Source of the DNA: Pseudomonadota bacterium
Lineage (GTDB): Bacteria; Pseudomonadota; Alphaproteobacteria; Rhizobiales; Kaistiaceae
Length of the DNA: 17,704 nt
Direction: 5' to 3'
Assembly: GCA_023433185.1 (NCBI GenBank)
Contig: JAEZEN010000306.1
Location: 1 to 17,704, forward strand
The notes under the pieces are model-generated. The model was given only the letters and a program-made list of their open reading frames with translations, ran no database searches and was not told the origin of the DNA. Below, piece after piece: positions 15,156 through 17,704 of the stretch (position 1 is its first letter; each line of letters begins with the position of its first letter). A program made the position numbers and the translations under genes.

Positions 15156-16943
15156 TCAGCCGTAGGTCTGCTCGCCTGCGACCCAGGTCTCCGAGACCTT
15201 GATGTTCATGATCTCGTCCGGCGCCACCTTGAAGGGATCCTGCTCGAGGATCACGAAGTCGGCCTCCTTGCCCGCCTCGAGCGAGCCGAGGCGGTCCCCC
15301 TGGCCGATCTGGTGGGCGGCCATCGACGTCACGGCGCGGAGCGCCTCCTCGACCGAGATCGCCTGGTCGGGTCCGACCACCGACTTGTCGATGTCGCAGA
15401 CGCGCGTGACGGCCGTCTGCACCAGGCGGAGCGCGCCCGGCGGCGAGCACGGCGCGTCGGTGTGCAGCGTGAACGGAATGCCGTCCTTCACGCAGGCACC
15501 GGCCGGATCCATGAAGGCGGTGCGCTCCGGCCCGAAGATCTGGTCGCGATACGCGGCGCCGTAGAAGAACACGTGGTTCATCAGGAAGGTCGGCTGCACG
15601 CCGAGCTGCTTCATCCGCGTCAGTTGGTCGGGACGGACCATGGTCGAGTGCTCTATGCGGTTGAGCCCGGTCGCCGGGTTTGCCCCGTAGGCCGCCTCGA
15701 TGGCGTCGAGCGCATCGTCGATGGTGGCGTCGCCGTTGCAATGGATCTGCACCGGCCAGCCCGCCGCCTTGACCGCCGCCACCATTGTCTTGAGCTGGTC
15801 CGGGGGATAGTTCGGCGTGCCTTTCTCGGTCGTGTTGAGGTAGGGGGCCGTCTGTGCGCCGGTGAGGGTCTGGTTCGAGCCGTCGCCGATGATCTTGATC
15901 CCGAACAGCGAGAAGCGCGAGTTCGGAAGGAGCGTCGCCTTCGGCCCGTAGCCGAGATGATCGTACTCCGCGAGCGCCTGGAGGTCGGCGTACTGGAAGC
16001 TGGCGCTGAGCCGCCCGGTGCCGCTGGCGGTGAGCTTGGCCAGACCCTCGACCCACGCGGGCTAGACGGTGCCCGGCTCGTGCGTCGTCGTATAGCCCAG
16101 CGCGGCGCTCGCCTTGAAATAGTCCTGCATCGCCTTGGCGAAGATCTGCGGCGTGATCTGCGGCAGCGCATGCGTCACGAATTTGAGCATGGCGCTCTCT
16201 TCGTAGACGAGGCCGTTGAACGAGCCGTCCGGGTTGCGGCCGAAATGACCGCCGCCGGGCAGGGTGCCGACGTCCGACGGGATGTCGGCGATCTTGAAGG
16301 CGGCCGAGTTCGCCGCCCCGTCATGCATGTTGATGTACCAGATGAAGATCGGGCGGTCCTTGGAGACGCCGTCGAGCTCGGCCATCGACAGGTCGCCGCC
16401 CTGGAGCAGGTTGTCGAAGTCGTAGGCGGTCAGCCATGCGCCCTGGGGCAGCTTCGCGTCGAGCGCCTTGAGCCCCGCCATCAGCTTCTCGCGGGTGGGA
16501 TAGGTCGTGTAGCCGACATCGGCCAGCAGCTCGGAGAAGAGAGCGACGAAGCAGGAGTGCTGGTGGGGATCGATGAAGCCCGGCAGCAGGGTGCGCCCGT
16601 CGAGGTCGATCACCCTGGTGGCGTCGCCTTTCAGCCCGTCGATGTCGGATTTGGCGCCGAGGGCGACGATCTGGTCGCCGCGGACGGCGAGGGCCTCGAC
16701 CGGCGCCGCTCCGGCCGCGGCCAGCGGGATGATGGTGCCCCCCTCATAGATCAGGTCCGCCGCGGTGCTTGCCTGGGCGAAGGAGTGGCCGGCATGCAGC
16801 CCGAGGCCCGCGGCGCCGACCGCGCCCGCGAGCGCCATGAAGGTCCGGCGCGAGGGGCCATCACGGAACGATGACCCGTCGCCGGGCCAGCCGCTGAAGA
16901 GGCTGCGGTCGTTGAAGAGATTTCCCACGCAGAAGCGGCACAT
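15156..16943 (-). pseudogene. Tat-exported amidohydrolase (YtcJ-like) interrupted by an in-frame TAG
   Basis: One continuous reading frame of 596 codons encodes a metal-dependent amidohydrolase (the YtcJ/NfdA-like group), but codon 294 is TAG (16062-16064). The first 293 residues hold a CxxC-bearing leader (MCRFC), a twin-arginine signal (SRRTFMALAG at 31-40, cleavage near AQA at 56-58), and the first metal motif PGFIDPHQH with His127 and His129. After the TAG the frame stays open to 15156 and contains the rest of the site: the probable carboxylated Lys in FGIKIIGDGS, the histidine in QIHCNGDATIDDA, an HST motif and LHTDAPCSPP with the catalytic Asp. Neither half alone can be a full enzyme. 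No frame change occurs, so this is a single nonsense codon, not a frameshift. The start at 16943 has a GGGGGGAAAG site. It could equally be a sequencing error. If intact, it would act in the periplasm. Confidence 0.85.
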
Positions 16944-17070
16944 GATCTTTCCCCCCGGGAGTCGGTCGCTCGACCGGTGCCGCCATTCGACCCGGTGCGC
17001 GCCGACGCCCGCCCGAGAATGATCCTCGCCAGCGGGAAAGTCGAGCGCCGAAGCGTCCCGGCGGGCAGCG
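16944..17070. other. Intergenic gap upstream of the amidohydrolase
   Basis: The 127-base gap between the proline-rich gene (leftward) and the amidohydrolase start holds the amidohydrolase ribosome-binding site at 16947-16956 and possibly its promoter. I see no clear hexamers, terminator or repeat in it. Confidence 0.4.
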
Positions 17071-17704
17071 CTACTGGGTGTCGATCAGGTAGTCGCCCGG
17101 CAGCAGGATGGGCTGGTTCTGCCCGTCGAGCATCGGGATGTCCGCCGGCGGGACGAAGAGGCCCTGTTGCGGCGGCGCCGGGAAGGTCTGGACCGGCGCG
17201 GGGAACGTCTGCGGCTGCGGGCCGAAGGTCGGCTCGGGGGGCGGCGGCAGGAGTTCTCCCGGGGCCAGCAACTGGGGCTGCGGCGGCGCGAGCTGCTGCG
17301 GTGGCGGTGCGAGCTGAATGGGCTGCTCCGTCGACGGCGACAGCGTCGGCTCGTTCGTGCCGCGGCTCTGCTGGAGGGTGCGCTCGATGTTCGAGATGAA
17401 GTCGTCATTGCCCGTGGCGGGCGGCGGCGGAGTCGCCGCTTGCGGCAGGGTCGGCATCGCCGGCTGCGGCAGCGGTGCGGCCTGGTCGAAATCCGGGGCG
17501 ACCGTCGCCGTTGCCGGCGGCGGCTCGGGCCGGGCGCGCGGCACCGGCGGCGCGACCGGCGGGGTGAAGACCTCGGGCTCGGCGGGATCGGTCGAGGCGG
17601 ACTGCGGGGGTGGGGCGGCGACGGGCGTTCCGTCGCTGTTGAGCGGAATTTCGCGGACGGTGGCCGCGGCGTCGCCGGCCTCGTCGGCCGGCACGGTGCC
17701 GGGC
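17071..17704 (-). CDS. C-terminal part of a proline/glutamine-rich protein (partial, runs off right edge)
   Basis: The frame is open from the right edge to TAG at 17071-17073, at least 210 residues. A GTG at 17694 is in frame, but the frame remains open to the edge, so the true start is likely outside. The visible part is low-complexity: proline-, alanine- and glutamine-rich with imperfect repeats such as QLAPP-x (three adjacent copies) and QTFPAP (twice). A less biased island, NDDFISNIERTLQQSRG, is predicted helical, and the tail ends ILLPGDYLIDTQ. No domain is recognised. Such stretches usually form extended linkers in envelope proteins, so a periplasmic or wall-spanning tail of a membrane protein is a guess. 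The opposite strand reads as Gly-rich shadow. Confidence 0.65.
   Translation of the reverse strand, partial: PGTVPADEAGDAAATVREIPLNSDGTPVAAPPPQSASTDPAEPEVFTPPVAPPVPRARPEPPPATATVAPDFDQAAPLPQPAMPTLPQAATPPPPATGNDDFISNIERTLQQSRGTNEPTLSPSTEQPIQLAPPPQQLAPPQPQLLAPGELLPPPPEPTFGPQPQTFPAPVQTFPAPPQQGLFVPPADIPMLDGQNQPILLPGDYLIDTQ

Noticed and set aside
14560..16056. Minus-strand 498-codon frame spanning DUF1993 and the amidohydrolase
   Set aside because: Only its last 168 residues are DUF1993. The upstream part is an out-of-frame reading of the amidohydrolase, so it is not a fusion.
15066..16874. Long plus-strand open frame opposite the amidohydrolase
   Set aside because: Its composition is typical of an antisense frame (Arg, Val, Glu, Asp-rich), with no motifs; the minus strand holds the amidohydrolase motifs.
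17692..17694. GTG as true start of the proline-rich protein
   Set aside because: The frame stays open to the window edge and no Shine-Dalgarno sequence is seen in the ten visible upstream bases, so an internal valine is more likely.
1..17704. Mobile element, phage, CRISPR or defence system
   Set aside because: No transposase, integrase, direct-repeat array or nuclease/toxin pair is visible; the content is metabolic and transport genes in a uniform GC-rich background.

Overview
The window is GC-rich chromosomal DNA that is densely coding, with Shine-Dalgarno-led starts and short intergenic gaps. The gene set suggests a Gram-negative, metabolically versatile alphaproteobacterium, possibly a Hyphomicrobiales member: an RbsB/RbsA/RbsC-type sugar importer next to SDR, CMD and MmgE/PrpD enzymes, a Tat-exported amidohydrolase and a long-form IlvD. 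The taxonomic placement is inference. I see no rRNA, tRNA, CRISPR array, insertion sequence, phage gene or recognisable defence system.

Left part (1-6776). A 3' gene fragment and a carboxymuconolactone-decarboxylase-like gene run rightward and converge on a leftward SDR dehydrogenase. A 536-base intergenic region follows, with LacI-type operator-like palindromes and leader hairpins. It precedes a tightly packed rightward operon: periplasmic sugar-binding protein, double ABC ATPase, CUT2-type permease (4-base overlap) and an MmgE/PrpD-family enzyme starting 9 bases (or, from a GTG, -1 base) after the permease. Together this looks like uptake plus catabolism of an unidentified sugar-like or polyol/acid substrate; no sugar kinase or regulator is in the window.

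Middle part (6799-10587). Four leftward genes follow each other: an NCS2-like permease with an unusual C-terminal cytosolic domain, a YjbQ-family protein, an AlaX-type Ala-tRNA editing protein and a 3-mercaptopyruvate sulfurtransferase. The last two are translationally linked: the sulfurtransferase ribosome-binding site contains the alaX stop codon. A DJ-1/PfpI-family gene is transcribed divergently at 10778.

Right part (11492-17704). All genes run leftward: a proline-rich protein cut by the window edge, a Tat-signal amidohydrolase broken by one in-frame TAG, a DUF1993 protein, an alpha/beta hydrolase and ilvD (dihydroxy-acid dehydratase, branched-chain amino acid synthesis).

All three convergent gene junctions (about 531-555, 6774-6794 and 11450-11472) carry compact GC-rich hairpins without T-tracts, two of which use the stop-codon bases in the stem. 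The most unusual items are the single nonsense codon in the amidohydrolase, the permease-plus-extra-domain protein, and the uncharacterised transporter/catabolic cluster with its operator-like sites. I found nothing that can be called a new system with confidence.
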